This document shows positions 37,802 through 49,100 of a stretch of 64,000 nucleotides of DNA, one piece after another. Under the pieces are notes generated by a model that saw only the letters and a program-made list of their open reading frames with translations, made no database searches and was not told the origin of the DNA. The DNA is from Colwellia sp. Lineage in GTDB: Bacteria > Pseudomonadota > Gammaproteobacteria > Enterobacterales > Alteromonadaceae. The position numbers and the translations under genes are program-made. Numbering within the stretch: position 1 is the stretch's first letter; each line of letters begins with the position of its first letter. The stretch is from positions 558,001-622,000 of the forward strand of contig JABSOZ010000002.1 of assembly GCA_013215295.1 (NCBI GenBank), in the 5' to 3' direction.

Positions 37802-39685
37802 ATGACTATAAACCTTGCCGACTACCCTTTATTGGCCAATATAAACTCTCCTGACGATCTACGTATGTTAGATCAAAAACAGTTAACTCAAGCCAGTCAA
37901 GAACTGCGTAGTTACTTATTGAGTTCAGTAAGCAAAAGTAGTGGGCATTTTGCTTCAGGTCTAGGCACAATCGAATTAACTGTGGCATTGCATTATGTTT
38001 ATAAAACGCCATTCGATCACCTTATTTGGGATGTTGGACATCAAGCTTACCCGCATAAAATATTAACGGGTCGACGCGATCAGCTACATACTATCCGTCA
38101 AAAAGATGGTTTACACCCTTTCCCATGGCGTGAAGAAAGTGAGTATGACGTATTAAGCGTTGGGCATTCAAGTACGTCAATTTCAGCAGCATTAGGCATG
38201 GCTGTTGCTGCAGAGAAAGAAGAAAGAAATCGCAAGGTTGTTGCAGTTATTGGTGACGGTGCGATGACTGCAGGCATGGCTTTTGAAGCATTAAATCATG
38301 CAGGCGATATTAAAAGTGACATGTTAGTTATTTTAAATGACAACGAAATGTCAATTTCAGAAAATGTTGGCGCATTAAATAATCACTTCGCGAAACTGTT
38401 ATCTGGAAGCTTCTATACCGGAATTCGTGAAGGTAGTAAGCGTATACTTAAAAATATTCCTCCTATTAAAGAATTAGCAAGTCGTGCTGAAGAACATTTA
38501 AAAGGCATGGTTGTACCCAGTACCTTTTTTGAAGAGTTAGGTTTTAACTATATTGGCCCTATTGATGGTCACGATGTTAATGGTTTAGTTGATACCATTA
38601 CCAATATGCGTAATTTAAAAGGGCCTCAAATCCTTCATATTGCCACTAAAAAAGGCAAAGGCTATCACGCAGCAGAACAAGACCCTATAAAGTATCATGC
38701 GGTACCTAAATTTGACCCAACACAAACGAGCTTGCCAAAAAGCAAACCCAGCATACCGACCTATTCCAAAATATTTGGTGATTGGTTATGTAAAACAGCA
38801 GAAAAAAATAGCTCACTTGTCGCAATTACACCAGCAATGCGTGAAGGCTCTGGCATGGTTGAATTTAGTCAACGTTTCCCTAAGCAGTATTATGATGTTG
38901 CGATTGCCGAGCAACACGCAGTAACTTTCGCTGCAGGTCTAGCTATTGGTGGTAATAAACCTGTTGTTGCCATTTATTCGAGCTTTTTACAGCGCGGGTA
39001 CGACCAATTAATTCATGATGTTGCTATTCAAAACTTACCGGTGTTATTCGCTATCGATCGCGCTGGTATTGTCGGTGCAGACGGGCCTACACATCAAGGT
39101 TCATTTGATTTAAGCTTTATGCGTTGTGTGCCAAACATGGTTATTATGGCCCCCTCGGATGAACGAGAATGTCAGCTAATGCTCACCACAGGCTTTCAAC
39201 ATAACGGTCCAGCGGCTGTTCGTTATCCTAGAGGTTCAGGCAATGGTGCTCATTCACCTGATATAGATGAAACGATTGAAATAGGTAAAGCAAAGACGAT
39301 TTTCCAAGCTAACGAAAACAGTTCAGAGCCTAGTGTTGCAATTTTAAATTTTGGTAGCACACTTGATGAAGCAAAAATTGCGGCGAGACAACTCAACACT
39401 ACATTGGTTGATATGCGTTTTGTTAAACCGCTTGATTTATCACTCATCGACGACTTAGTTAAAAGTCATGATGTTATCGTTACCGTTGAAGACAATGCAA
39501 TTGCAGGTGGTGCAGGCTCTGGAGTGAATGAATATATTCTTAGTCAGGGTGTCGCGATTAAAATATTGAATATTGGCTTACCTGATAGTTTTATCAAACA
39601 TGGTACCCAACAAGAAATTCATCAAGAACTAGGATTAGACAGTAAAGGGATTATTGATAAAATCAATGCCTTTATTGAATTATAG
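37802..39685 (+). CDS. dxs: 1-deoxy-D-xylulose-5-phosphate synthase
   Basis: 627 residues, full length. Motifs are [35 protein letters not shown], the ThDP-binding [18 protein letters not shown] with NDNEMSIS, and [21 protein letters not shown]. It makes DXP from pyruvate and glyceraldehyde-3-phosphate, the entry to the MEP isoprenoid pathway. Its last 33 codons are repeated at 45872-45973 with the ending TKR instead of IEL. Confidence 0.97.
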   Translation: MTINLADYPLLANINSPDDLRMLDQKQLTQASQELRSYLLSSVSKSSGHFASGLGTIELTVALHYVYKTPFDHLIWDVGHQAYPHKILTGRRDQLHTIRQKDGLHPFPWREESEYDVLSVGHSSTSISAALGMAVAAEKEERNRKVVAVIGDGAMTAGMAFEALNHAGDIKSDMLVILNDNEMSISENVGALNNHFAKLLSGSFYTGIREGSKRILKNIPPIKELASRAEEHLKGMVVPSTFFEELGFNYIGPIDGHDVNGLVDTITNMRNLKGPQILHIATKKGKGYHAAEQDPIKYHAVPKFDPTQTSLPKSKPSIPTYSKIFGDWLCKTAEKNSSLVAITPAMREGSGMVEFSQRFPKQYYDVAIAEQHAVTFAAGLAIGGNKPVVAIYSSFLQRGYDQLIHDVAIQNLPVLFAIDRAGIVGADGPTHQGSFDLSFMRCVPNMVIMAPSDERECQLMLTTGFQHNGPAAVRYPRGSGNGAHSPDIDETIEIGKAKTIFQANENSSEPSVAILNFGSTLDEAKIAARQLNTTLVDMRFVKPLDLSLIDDLVKSHDVIVTVEDNAIAGGAGSGVNEYILSQGVAIKILNIGLPDSFIKHGTQQEIHQELGLDSKGIIDKINAFIEL

Positions 39686-39738
39686 AGATTATAAGTAATC
39701 TCTATAATAGTTACTAACAATAACCATTGTTAGTAACT
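39684..39738 (+). terminator. Two consecutive hairpins after dxs
   Basis: Hairpin 1 is AGAGATTA / TAATCTCT (39684-39691/39696-39703) and includes part of the stop codon. Hairpin 2 is AGTTACTAACAA / TTGTTAGTAACT (39709-39720/39727-39738), perfect 12-bp arms. T-runs are weak. Confidence 0.5.
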
Positions 39739-39815
39739 AATTTCAATCATCCTTTCAGCACACTTTTAATATAATAAAATTTGCTCTATATCCTAATCAA
39801 TAATGGACATTCTAG

Positions 39816-40775
39816 TTAGTGTCTGAAATTAATACCCAAAAAATATTGTACACTTTGATAACTAATGTCAGGTAAAGTTTCTGAAGTACCATCATCAAAT
39901 GTATTCTTAATTTGCTTACGTGATTTGTATAAACCTCGCATACCTAAATCAACAGATAATTTATTTGTTAGCATCCAACGTACTCCACCATAAAGTTGTG
40001 CACCAATACCATCACCTAAACCACCTGAATGTTCAGAATCAGGCCTAAAAGTATTTAATACACGGTAATATAAGGGGAATGATATTTCAGCGCCAGCATA
40101 CCATTGAAATTTATCTTTACTGAAGAAATGTGTATCATAGAGGTATCCCAATGAAAGATCCAAGTTATCGCTAGATTCACTTATATCACCAGCAACAACG
40201 TCAAATCCTGACTCATCTCTAAAATTGTCAATTTCTTCTTGGCTGAAGCCTGCTTCTCTTGCTATTTCTTCACCAGCATCCTTCAGGATTATATTTAATT
40301 TCTCTCCATCTTGTGCGTATTCGAATGCTGAACGTGTAAAATCAAAAGTATTCAAAGTGAAACCAACTAATAATTGTCCACCAGAATGAATATTATAAGC
40401 TGACTTAATTTCAACCTCAGTAGTACGTATTTTAAATTTATCATTTTGTATATGACCAATACCACTAAGATGCCATTCTTCATCTGCGAAGTTTTGAGAT
40501 ATTGTCGATGTGCCATTAATATAGACGCCCCACTCATCATTAATAACAGTATATGATTGAGAGCGTTGTATAACATTATCCACTGAAGTTTTTGTATGTA
40601 GATTGTGGCCAGCAGATATACCCTGTAAAAAATCGGAAATATCCTCTTTATAAGTAATACTTTCTGAGCCTATTGAAAAAAAGCTAAAGTTCAATAAATT
40701 AGGGTTTACATTGGCGAACGATGAAAAGCTTATTGCTGACAATACAATTAATAGTGGTATAGATAGTGTTTTCAT
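39816..40775 (-). CDS. Hypothetical secreted or outer-membrane beta-barrel protein
   Basis: 319 residues. The signal peptide is cleaved near SFA-NV (residue ~22). The mature protein is rich in alternating aromatic/polar strands and closes with YQSVQYFLGINFRH, a typical terminal barrel strand. An internal acidic segment (~165-215) interrupts the strand pattern. I do not recognise the family. It is opposite in strand to dxs and to the lipoprotein gene and has no copy beside the second lipoprotein, so it was either inserted after the duplication or lost from one copy. Confidence 0.6.
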   Translation of the reverse strand: MKTLSIPLLIVLSAISFSSFANVNPNLLNFSFFSIGSESITYKEDISDFLQGISAGHNLHTKTSVDNVIQRSQSYTVINDEWGVYINGTSTISQNFADEEWHLSGIGHIQNDKFKIRTTEVEIKSAYNIHSGGQLLVGFTLNTFDFTRSAFEYAQDGEKLNIILKDAGEEIAREAGFSQEEIDNFRDESGFDVVAGDISESSDNLDLSLGYLYDTHFFSKDKFQWYAGAEISFPLYYRVLNTFRPDSEHSGGLGDGIGAQLYGGVRWMLTNKLSVDLGMRGLYKSRKQIKNTFDDGTSETLPDISYQSVQYFLGINFRH

Positions 40776-41008
40776 TCATGACTTCCTTTCGTGAGCGACA
40801 AGTTTCATTGTTACTGTATCAGGTGAAAATATCAACTATGGCTAACAAAAAACCTTGAATTTACCAATAAAAGAGATTAATTAGTTTTTGATATAAGGCA
40901 ACAATAAAGCTAAATAATGCTTAAAATTTGAACTTTAACCTTTCACTAATTTTCTTTGTATGCTTAAATTACTGGCGCATTTTATTATATTATAACAAGG
41001 ATTTTTTA

Positions 41009-44000
41009 ATGATATTTCGTAAAAGCATTGTACCTCTTGCTCTCATTTCAGCCCTCGCCGCTTGTGGTGGATCCGATGATCCAAAACCTGTCGTAGAACC
41101 ACCAGTTCCGGTCCCTGTTAAAACAATTATTACGGGTAAAGCATTAAAAGGCACGTTCGCTAATGCTGCAATCACCGTATATAAATTTGTTGACGGTTTG
41201 CCTGTCGCACTTACTGCGGATGAATTAGACACTGCAGATGTTATTACTGGCGCTGACGGTAGTTACAGCGTAACAGTTGTAGATTACAACGGCCCTATTA
41301 AAGTTGAGCTCTCAGTTGGTGAAAATACCACCATGCTTTGTGACGCTCCTGACGGCTGTGGCAGTATAGCATTTGGTGAAATAATTGAACTTTCCACTGT
41401 AGACCCTGACTTTGTTTTATCTGCTGTGTCAACTGTTTCTGCCGATAGCGGCGATACGGTTACCGTTAATGTTTCAGGTTTAACACATTTAGCAACCGGA
41501 CTCATTGAAGCTGATGCAGGTGGTGTCTCCGCTGAAACTATCCAAACACAATCATCAGTAATTGCCAACGCCTTTAATATTATGGGCAGTATCACCGAAT
41601 TAGAGCCAACAAGCATAGATGACGCTACAGCAGTTGCAAACGAAGATAATGATAATGAATTACGTTATGGCTTAATCAACGCTGGTATTATGGCGGCGCT
41701 ATTTTCAGGAGAAGAAGATGCGAGCGCAGTATTATCAGAAAAACTTGCTGAAGCTATAGAAGACTTAGTGGAACACGACGGCGCATTCCTCGTGAATCAA
41801 GATAATGAAGCTGAAGGGTTTGAACTTTCTTTAGTTGAAGTGCTTGACGGTGCTGGCGAAGCAGCCAATGCTGCTGCAGAAGCAATTGCCGCAGATCCTG
41901 ACCTTGCAGGTAACACTGAAATTATAGAATCGCTTGAACAACACGAAACAAATTTAGAGAATCAATCTGAATACGAGGAAGTTAACGAAGGCGATGATGG
42001 CCGTAGTGAGCCTACCGTTGAAGTACCAACCGAAGGTGATGCTGTTGCTAAAGCCAAAGCTATGGTTGCAGATGTTCGTTTATTTAGTCACTTATTTGAA
42101 GTAGGGACAGATTCAAATACAGCCATAACCACTGAAGGTGATACGTACCTCGAACTTATTGATAGTGCTGGTGTAATGATTGAAGCAGAAGCGGCTAGCT
42201 TTTTATTACTTGCTGACGTAACTGATGCCCTATCGACAATCAGTATGATGTATGAAGCAGGTACCATTGCCGAAGGAACTTTCCCCATAGACACTTACTT
42301 AAGTATTGAAGGTGCCGTTGGTTCTATAACCCTTGATGAAGAAACCGCAGATGGTGGTATATTATTTACAATTAGCGCCACTTCAGGAAGTGAAAGAATA
42401 GCATTAAATGCATCAGTAGTTTTTGCAGAAGACGGTTTAAGCATTATGTTAAATCTTGATGGCTCAATTGAATCAGCAGGTGCAATGTTATCTTTAACGG
42501 AAGGTAGCTTTGCCAAAGTCTATCTTGATAGTGCAATAAGCCGAGCAGCGATTGAAGATGATAGTTATGACGGTGAAGTGACTTCGGGTGAGCTTTCTCT
42601 TGAAGTGATACTTGAACAAAAAGCAAGTGACACAGTTACCAACCCTGTTGCTTTTACTGGCATGATTAACACCAAACTACTACCGGTTACTGTTCACACA
42701 TTAGACGAAAGAGAAGACTATGTTAGAGATGAAAATGGTCAAGTGGTGTATGAGAATGATGTAGCACTACGTAGAACTATTTACATTAAAAGTGTAGAGA
42801 CTCAAATATTACCTGAAATGTTATCGTTAAGTGGTGGCTTTAGCTCATTAGAAGGAAACTTAATCAAAGCAACCTTAACCGTTAATATTCAAGACTTAGA
42901 AAGTTATGAAGCACCTGAATTTGAATACATTGGTGCTTCTGTTGAAGATGTTGCCACGGTTACTGTTTCAGAAGACAAAAACACCGTCGTTATTGATACC
43001 CATGACATTATGTTGAAAAGCAGTACAGAGACGCGTGTATTTACCCCAGGAGACGTTGCAGGACATTGGAGTATGACATCTACCACTGTGTTTGATAATA
43101 GTGAAACACCAGGTTTTTCCTCTACTTTTGAACGAGAAACTACTACAACCGACGGAATGACTGGATATATTTTTACTGTTGTCCAATTAGATTCTTATGC
43201 TTATTTAGAGCATGTAGTTCCTACAGATTCTGACGGTGATGGTGTAGTTGATTATTATACTTACAATGGTTGGTTCGGAAGTTATTTGGATGAGCAAGGA
43301 AACTTGATTGATTGGAATGATAATATTGTTGAGTTGAACGATGAAAATTCTTGGGGAACAGCGGTTTATGATGACCTTGATGAATTATTTCAAATCCATG
43401 CACTGCAAGGAGATGATATTTCAAATGGCGCAGAAGAATTTGCTTACATGGCTCAATGGATATATAGAGGGTATCAAAGAAGCGTTTTGGCATCTGGCGT
43501 AGAAGCAGAAATTCTCTTTAGTGAAAATGAAGATAACTTTGCAGCCATTGCTGAAGGCAATACAGCATCACTTTCTGCTAACGTTACTTCAGGTGCTAAA
43601 ATTGAAGATGCGCTTTCAGTAACCATAAGTGCAGATGGTAATGAAATATCAACCATTGTTAATAATATCCCTATTAGCACAATAACGTTCACTAAAGAGT
43701 CTGCGGGTAACTTTAGTTATGTGCGCCATTGGACTGATGATCTGGATGAAAATTATCGTCAGACGATAACCGCAAAAACGGTAGAAACAACACTAGATGC
43801 CGATGAAGTACTGATTAACTGGGAGCATTCATTTGAAAATGGAGAGTGGTTTTCTTCAAGTCAAGTCAAAATAACACCTATCGATGATGACAATGACGGT
43901 ATTGCTGATAGATTTATGCAATTAGTGCTTTGGGGTGATCACTTTACTGATGAAGGTGTATTAGTTGATTATGATGGTAATGTACTAAGTTATGACAATG

Positions 44001-44629
44001 CTTACTCCGACTTTGAATTTATCAACTATGAAGATGTTAACTGGACTAATAACTGGAATATACCTTTCAATCCGCTGACGGTTAATAGCGCTTTAACTAT
44101 TTATAAAACCCATCAAGCCGTATATTACCTAGATGGTATAGGTCTATTAGCGCTTAAAGATAATGACGAAGAATATGCAGCGCTAACTATGGGAAGCACA
44201 ACGTTTCTCGATTTATACAACATTTACCCTGATAGTAATGAATCGCTAGAAAACGAAGATGTATTCTTAGATGCTAGTGCAGCCCTAACATTAGAAGCAA
44301 TTTTAGGTGAATACCAAGTGAAGTTAATGCTTTCAGGTAATCGCACGGCGTTAAATGATGGTGAATTTGATCTTGAAATGAGCTACAAACTTCCTGACGA
44401 TGAAAATATGCGCAAGTTTATTGTTCATATGAAAACTGACGAAGCAGATAGGTTCAGTGTCAATAATAGTGAAGGCGTCTTATTGATAATCAATGGCAGC
44501 GATGACTCATCAACTGATGTTATTGGTAGTATAGTTGTCGGTTCTTCAGCGACTAAAGTTGCAGATATTGAAGATCGAGACGGTGTTATTTGGATCGTAT
44601 ATAGCGATGAAACAACCGAAACCTTGTAA
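41009..44629 (+). CDS. Large acidic lipoprotein of a duplicated module, copy 1
   Basis: 1206 residues from the ATG at 41009, with AAGGA upstream. The signal peptide ends in LAAC (Cys19), and the next residues GGS carry no inner-membrane retention Asp, so an outer-membrane location is likely. A Pro/Val-rich spacer leads to a carboxypeptidase-regulatory-like domain (KALKGTFANAAITVYKF...ADGSYSV). A long acidic helical and strand region follows. Two repeats of ~220 residues start near Gly642 and Gly862; each holds a calcium-type Asp motif (DSDGDGVVD near 740; DDDNDGIAD near 959). The last 128 residues are almost identical to copy 2. Family not recognised. A barrel protein follows after a terminator. 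Confidence 0.8.
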   Translation: MIFRKSIVPLALISALAACGGSDDPKPVVEPPVPVPVKTIITGKALKGTFANAAITVYKFVDGLPVALTADELDTADVITGADGSYSVTVVDYNGPIKVELSVGENTTMLCDAPDGCGSIAFGEIIELSTVDPDFVLSAVSTVSADSGDTVTVNVSGLTHLATGLIEADAGGVSAETIQTQSSVIANAFNIMGSITELEPTSIDDATAVANEDNDNELRYGLINAGIMAALFSGEEDASAVLSEKLAEAIEDLVEHDGAFLVNQDNEAEGFELSLVEVLDGAGEAANAAAEAIAADPDLAGNTEIIESLEQHETNLENQSEYEEVNEGDDGRSEPTVEVPTEGDAVAKAKAMVADVRLFSHLFEVGTDSNTAITTEGDTYLELIDSAGVMIEAEAASFLLLADVTDALSTISMMYEAGTIAEGTFPIDTYLSIEGAVGSITLDEETADGGILFTISATSGSERIALNASVVFAEDGLSIMLNLDGSIESAGAMLSLTEGSFAKVYLDSAISRAAIEDDSYDGEVTSGELSLEVILEQKASDTVTNPVAFTGMINTKLLPVTVHTLDEREDYVRDENGQVVYENDVALRRTIYIKSVETQILPEMLSLSGGFSSLEGNLIKATLTVNIQDLESYEAPEFEYIGASVEDVATVTVSEDKNTVVIDTHDIMLKSSTETRVFTPGDVAGHWSMTSTTVFDNSETPGFSSTFERETTTTDGMTGYIFTVVQLDSYAYLEHVVPTDSDGDGVVDYYTYNGWFGSYLDEQGNLIDWNDNIVELNDENSWGTAVYDDLDELFQIHALQGDDISNGAEEFAYMAQWIYRGYQRSVLASGVEAEILFSENEDNFAAIAEGNTASLSANVTSGAKIEDALSVTISADGNEISTIVNNIPISTITFTKESAGNFSYVRHWTDDLDENYRQTITAKTVETTLDADEVLINWEHSFENGEWFSSSQVKITPIDDDNDGIADRFMQLVLWGDHFTDEGVLVDYDGNVLSYDNAYSDFEFINYEDVNWTNNWNIPFNPLTVNSALTIYKTHQAVYYLDGIGLLALKDNDEEYAALTMGSTTFLDLYNIYPDSNESLENEDVFLDASAALTLEAILGEYQVKLMLSGNRTALNDGEFDLEMSYKLPDDENMRKFIVHMKTDEADRFSVNNSEGVLLIINGSDDSSTDVIGSIVVGSSATKVADIEDRDGVIWIVYSDETTETL

Positions 44630-44662
44630 CTTTTCTCATTAGCTAAACAAAGAGTAAAGATA

Positions 44663-44696
44663 AAATACCAGTCATGTGTGTGACTGGTATTTTTTT
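44663..44696 (+). terminator. Terminator between lipoprotein 1 and barrel 1
   Basis: AATACCAGTCA / TGACTGGTATT stem followed by seven T residues. The same element occurs in copy 2, so the partner gene is expressed separately or by read-through. Confidence 0.85.
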
Positions 44697-44718
44697 ACTT
44701 ATGCATTCAGTTATCTTA

Positions 44719-44746
44719 TTAAACTTCAACTTCATTCTCATACAAT
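44719..44746 (+). promoter_or_regulatory. Possible promoter of barrel gene 1
   Basis: TTAAAC (44719-44724), a 16-base spacer and TACAAT (44741-44746) resemble a sigma-70 promoter just after the terminator. The layout is conserved in copy 2. Confidence 0.4.
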
Positions 44747-44784
44747 AAATACAATGGAAGCACTTCTCAAACTTAAGGAAATTA

Positions 44785-45864
44785 ATGAACGTTAATTATA
44801 TATTTTTATTACTCTTGGTCTTTTTATCTACATTCTCTCATGCTTCAGCAAAGGTTGAGTTTTTTACTTTAAGTCAATCATTTAGTAATATTTTGCCGGT
44901 AAAACAGTTGATTGAAGACGATTGGCAGCAGTCTCCAGGAAATAAAGCCAGTGACGGTTTTACCCAAAATGAAGTGGGTATTAGAAGTTACTGGCAAAAC
45001 TTTTCATTCAGTCTTGCACATCGCTACGATTACTTTGTTTTTTCTAATCCTGACACCGCAAAAGCATTTTATTTAGACAGAAGTGATTTGGCACTAGATA
45101 CGCAAGAGAAATATAATATTGACCTTAAGTTATTCCATCAACGTAGCAATGGTGTACGTGTTGGATATAAATTTGAATTTAAAAATTTTAATAGCGAAAT
45201 ACGCATTGGTTACTGGAATTTACATGCCACCCGAGAGTCAAATTTAACGGGGACACTCACCAGTGATCTTCAAGGAAACATATCGGCGGTTGCTGAATTA
45301 GACGAATTTTACTCTGCTGATAACTTTTTACATCGCCGAAATACCAATGATTGGAAGACAAGCGGTTCGGGTATTACCGTTGATATTCATTTAGATTGGC
45401 AACCAACAAATAACATCAGTATTTACGCTGACTTGAAAGATATCTATTCTAACTTCTCCCTCGATGAATCTGGTTTTAGTGAAGGAAAAATAGATACTGA
45501 AGGTACTTTTATCAACAGTGTAGGTGGCACAGCCTATTTACCTGTTTATCGTGGCAGGGAAACAACAGACAAACATCAGTTTGATTTACCTGTGCAATTA
45601 AGTTTTGTTGGTCTTTTTCATCATACGAAACAATTGAGCTACTTAGCTCGGTATAAACGCCAAGGCGAACAAAATTTTTATTATTTGGGCGCTGAAATAG
45701 CACACGAAAACTCTTCAACACGGTTGTCATTTGATCTTAAAAATAAGGCTCCTGAGATTCAATATAAACGAGATTGGTTCTCATTGTTTATTTCAATTGA
45801 CAATATAAAAATTGAACAAACGATGTTATTTAACTTAGGTTTCAATATCCATTATAGTTTCTAA
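44785..45864 (+). CDS. Predicted outer-membrane barrel protein of the duplicated module, copy 1
   Basis: 359 residues. A signal peptide (to about Ala22, SHASA-K) is followed by many alternating amphipathic strands (GIRSYWQNFSFSLAHRYDYF; LFHQRSNGVRVGYKFEF). The C-terminus FNLGFNIHYSF ends in Phe, the signature of BAM-inserted barrels. The length would suit 12-16 strands. I do not recognise a family. AAGGA precedes the ATG. It follows the large lipoprotein gene and is duplicated with it, so the two products probably act together at the outer membrane (inference). Confidence 0.65.
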   Translation: MNVNYIFLLLLVFLSTFSHASAKVEFFTLSQSFSNILPVKQLIEDDWQQSPGNKASDGFTQNEVGIRSYWQNFSFSLAHRYDYFVFSNPDTAKAFYLDRSDLALDTQEKYNIDLKLFHQRSNGVRVGYKFEFKNFNSEIRIGYWNLHATRESNLTGTLTSDLQGNISAVAELDEFYSADNFLHRRNTNDWKTSGSGITVDIHLDWQPTNNISIYADLKDIYSNFSLDESGFSEGKIDTEGTFINSVGGTAYLPVYRGRETTDKHQFDLPVQLSFVGLFHHTKQLSYLARYKRQGEQNFYYLGAEIAHENSSTRLSFDLKNKAPEIQYKRDWFSLFISIDNIKIEQTMLFNLGFNIHYSF

Positions 45865-45871
45865 AGAATAT

Positions 45872-45973
45872 GATAGTTTTATCAAACATGGTACTCAACA
45901 AGAAATTCATCAAGAACTTGGTTTAGACAGTAAAGGGATTATTGATAAAATCAATGCCTTTACTAAACGCTAA
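45872..45973 (+). pseudogene. Duplicated 3' end of dxs
   Basis: 34 codons in frame ([20 protein letters not shown], then [13 protein letters not shown], stop) match the end of dxs at 39584-39685, apart from the last residues. It begins eight bases after the barrel-1 stop and has no start codon. It marks the left edge of the second module copy. Confidence 0.92.
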
Positions 45974-45991
45974 ACGTTATAAATATGACCT

Positions 45992-46032
45992 GATTAAGTG
46001 ACTAAAAATACAGTTTTATTAGTCACTTAATC
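45992..46032. terminator. Perfect 14-bp hairpin after the dxs remnant
   Basis: GATTAAGTGACTAA (45992-46005) pairs exactly with TTAGTCACTTAATC (46019-46032). No T-run follows, so it may be a terminator of barrel 1 or of an ancestral dxs copy. Confidence 0.5.
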
Positions 46033-46195
46033 TAATGTTTCATTTCATTGTATTCCTCTTTTTTTTCCGTTACATATTTGTTACTAACTTGTTGTTCGTA
46101 TGTGACTTAATTATTATATTTTTCTTTAAAAAATATTATTTATCTGCTTAAATGCGCCAGTGATATTTTTCTCAATTATGAATAAGGATTATTTA

Positions 46196-49100
46196 ATGAA
46201 ATTTACCAAAAGTATTATTTCAATTGCTCTCATTTCAGCGCTAGCCGCATGTGGTGGGTCCTCCAGTAGCAAACCCCCTATTGTTGAGCCAGAACCAGCT
46301 CCAGAGCCAGTCAAAACAGTTATTCAAGGTAGAGCAATAAAAGGCACAATTGCGAATGCTGTTGTTACCGTTTATAAATACGTTGATGGCCAAGCCGTTA
46401 AATTTACAAGCGATGAATTAGAAACGATTGAAATCATGACAGAACTTGATGGCAGTTATGCCATTAGCATATTAGATTACATAGGGCCTGTTAAAATAGA
46501 ATTATCTGTCGATGAAAATACCACTATGATGTGTGATGCTCCGGCAGGTTGTGGCGAAGTGACCTATGGTGAGCCCATTGCACTTGCAACGGTTGACCCA
46601 ACCTTAGTCTTATCAGCCATCTCAACGGTGGGGAGTGATAACGGTGAAGCTCCTAGTCTTATGCTTGACCATCACACTATCGTGAATTTGAATGGTGCTG
46701 CATTAGCAAACATTAATGTTTCAGCATTAACCCATCTAGCTGCTGCATTGATAGAAGCTGATGAGAGCGGTGTAAGTGCCGAATCAATACAAACACAATC
46801 GTCACTCATAGCAAATGCTTTTAATATTATGGGCAGCTTAACTCAGCTTGAGCCAACTGCCATTGAAGATGCAGGAAGAGTTGCAGGCGAAGACAATGCC
46901 AATGAATTACGTTACGGTCTTATCAATGCAGGCATAATGGCTGCTTTGTTTTCAGGCGAACAAAATGCAAACGGTATTTTATCAAGTAAATTAGCCGAAG
47001 TGGTTGAAGATTTAATCGCACATGATGGTGCATTACTGGTAAACCAAGATGAAGCAGACGAAGGATTTGAGCTTTCTTTGGTTGAAGTACTTGATGGCGC
47101 AGGCGAAGCTGCGGCTGCAGTTGCTGAAGCAATTGCAGCTGACTCAGAATTAGCCAGCCAAGATAACAGTGAAATACTCGGTGAACTTGAACAACAAGAA
47201 ACCAATTTAGAGAATCAATCTGAATACGAAGAAGCTAACGAAGGCGAAGATGGCCGTAGTGAACTTGAAGTTGAAGTACCTACAGAAGGTGGTGCTATTG
47301 CTAAAGCGAAAGCTATGGTTGACGACGTTCGCTTATTCAGTCACTTATTTGAAGTAGGCACAGATTCAAATACAGGCTTAGCCAACGAAGGTGATAAATA
47401 CATCACACTTATTAACAGTGCTGGTGCAATGATTGAGGCAGAAGCGGCAAGCTTTTTATTACTTGCAGATGTCACTGATGCTTTGTCTGAAATAAGCATG
47501 ATGTTTGAGGCTGGTACCATTGCAGAGGGAACTTTTCCTATCGATTCTTTCTTAAGTATCGAAGGTGCGGTTGGCTCTATAACGCTTGACACAGAAACTG
47601 ATGATGGCGGCATGCTATTTACAATTAGCGCTAATTCAGCTTCAGAAAAAGTAGCATTAAATGCTGCAGTTGTATTTGCAGAGGACGGCTTAAGTATTAA
47701 TTTAAATCTTGATGGTTCAATTGAATCAGCAGGTGCAATGTTATCTCTAACTGAAGGCAGCTTTGCTAAAGTAAACCTTGATAGTGCTATCAGTCGAGCA
47801 ACACTTGAAGATGATAGTTTTGACGGTGAAGTGACTTCTGGTGAATTATCTTTGGAAGTAGTTTTAGAACAAAAAGCAACTGACTCTGTTACAAACCCTG
47901 TTGCGTTTACGGGAGTGCTTAAAACTAAGTTAATGCCTGTAACGGTTAATACTCTATATGAAATAACTGATTTTACTACAAAAGACGGTACATACATTAG
48001 AGATGAAGATGGCAATATCATCATGCAATTTAATCGATATGGAAAAAGCACTGATACAAAAATTCTTCCTGAAATGCTCACGTTAAGTGGTGGTTTTAGC
48101 TCTTTATCTGGCGATTTGATTAAAGCAACTTTGACCGTAAATATTCAAGATTTAGAAAACTATGAAGCTCCGGAGTTTAAAAATATTGGTGCACCGATTA
48201 AAGATGCATTAACCGTTGTAATCTCTGAAGATAAAAATACGGTAAATATTTCAACAGCAGATATTATTACCAATGGCTTCACTCAAACGTATACTTTTAC
48301 ACCAGGTGACACGGCTGATGAATGGTCATCAACAAATCGTATAGTTCATAACGAGAACAGTCCTGGAAATGATTCTTTACATTGGGATGCAGATTTAACA
48401 AAATCACTAAGCCTATCGAATGGTATGACAAGTTATACTTATACAACGGTTACGTCCGCATTCGGTGCTTATATAGAAACTGTTGTTCCTACCGATGAAG
48501 ATAATGATGGTAATATTGATTTATATACTTATAGTTTTTGGTCTGGCATTGATATAAATGATAATGGTGAATTAGTTGATTATTATGGTCAGATCAACCC
48601 GCTTGATAGTACGAATGCTTTTATACAAACATATGAAGATCTCGATGAATTACTTGAGGATAGAAGAATACACTCAAACACAGTGGACGATGCTGCTAAA
48701 GCCTATGCATGGGAAGTTGAACATTGGGCAAGAGAATACGAATTCGAACTAACCTCTGGTACAAAAGCTTCTATATTTCTTCATGATAACGAAGAAGAGG
48801 TTGCCGAAATTTTTAATGGTACTTCAACATCAGTCAATGCTTATATTACTTCTGACGCCCCACTTGAAGATGCTTTATCCATTGAAGTGAGTGCCGATTC
48901 AAATACAATTACAACTACCTTCGGTAATATGGTAAGTACAACAACCTACGCTGGAACAAGTGCAGCTAACTTTACCTACTCAGCACAAACTATCTACAAC
49001 GGTGACTATATCTGGACAGATACTCGAGTAGTAAGTACCTCTGAAACCAATTTCACTTCTGATGAAGTACTGGTTAGCAGAAACCGAATGAATAATGAAG

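Noticed and set aside
47341-48081. 246-codon antisense frame inside lipoprotein 2
   Set aside because: Composition is a shadow of the acidic sense gene; the matching region in copy 1 is broken into shorter frames.
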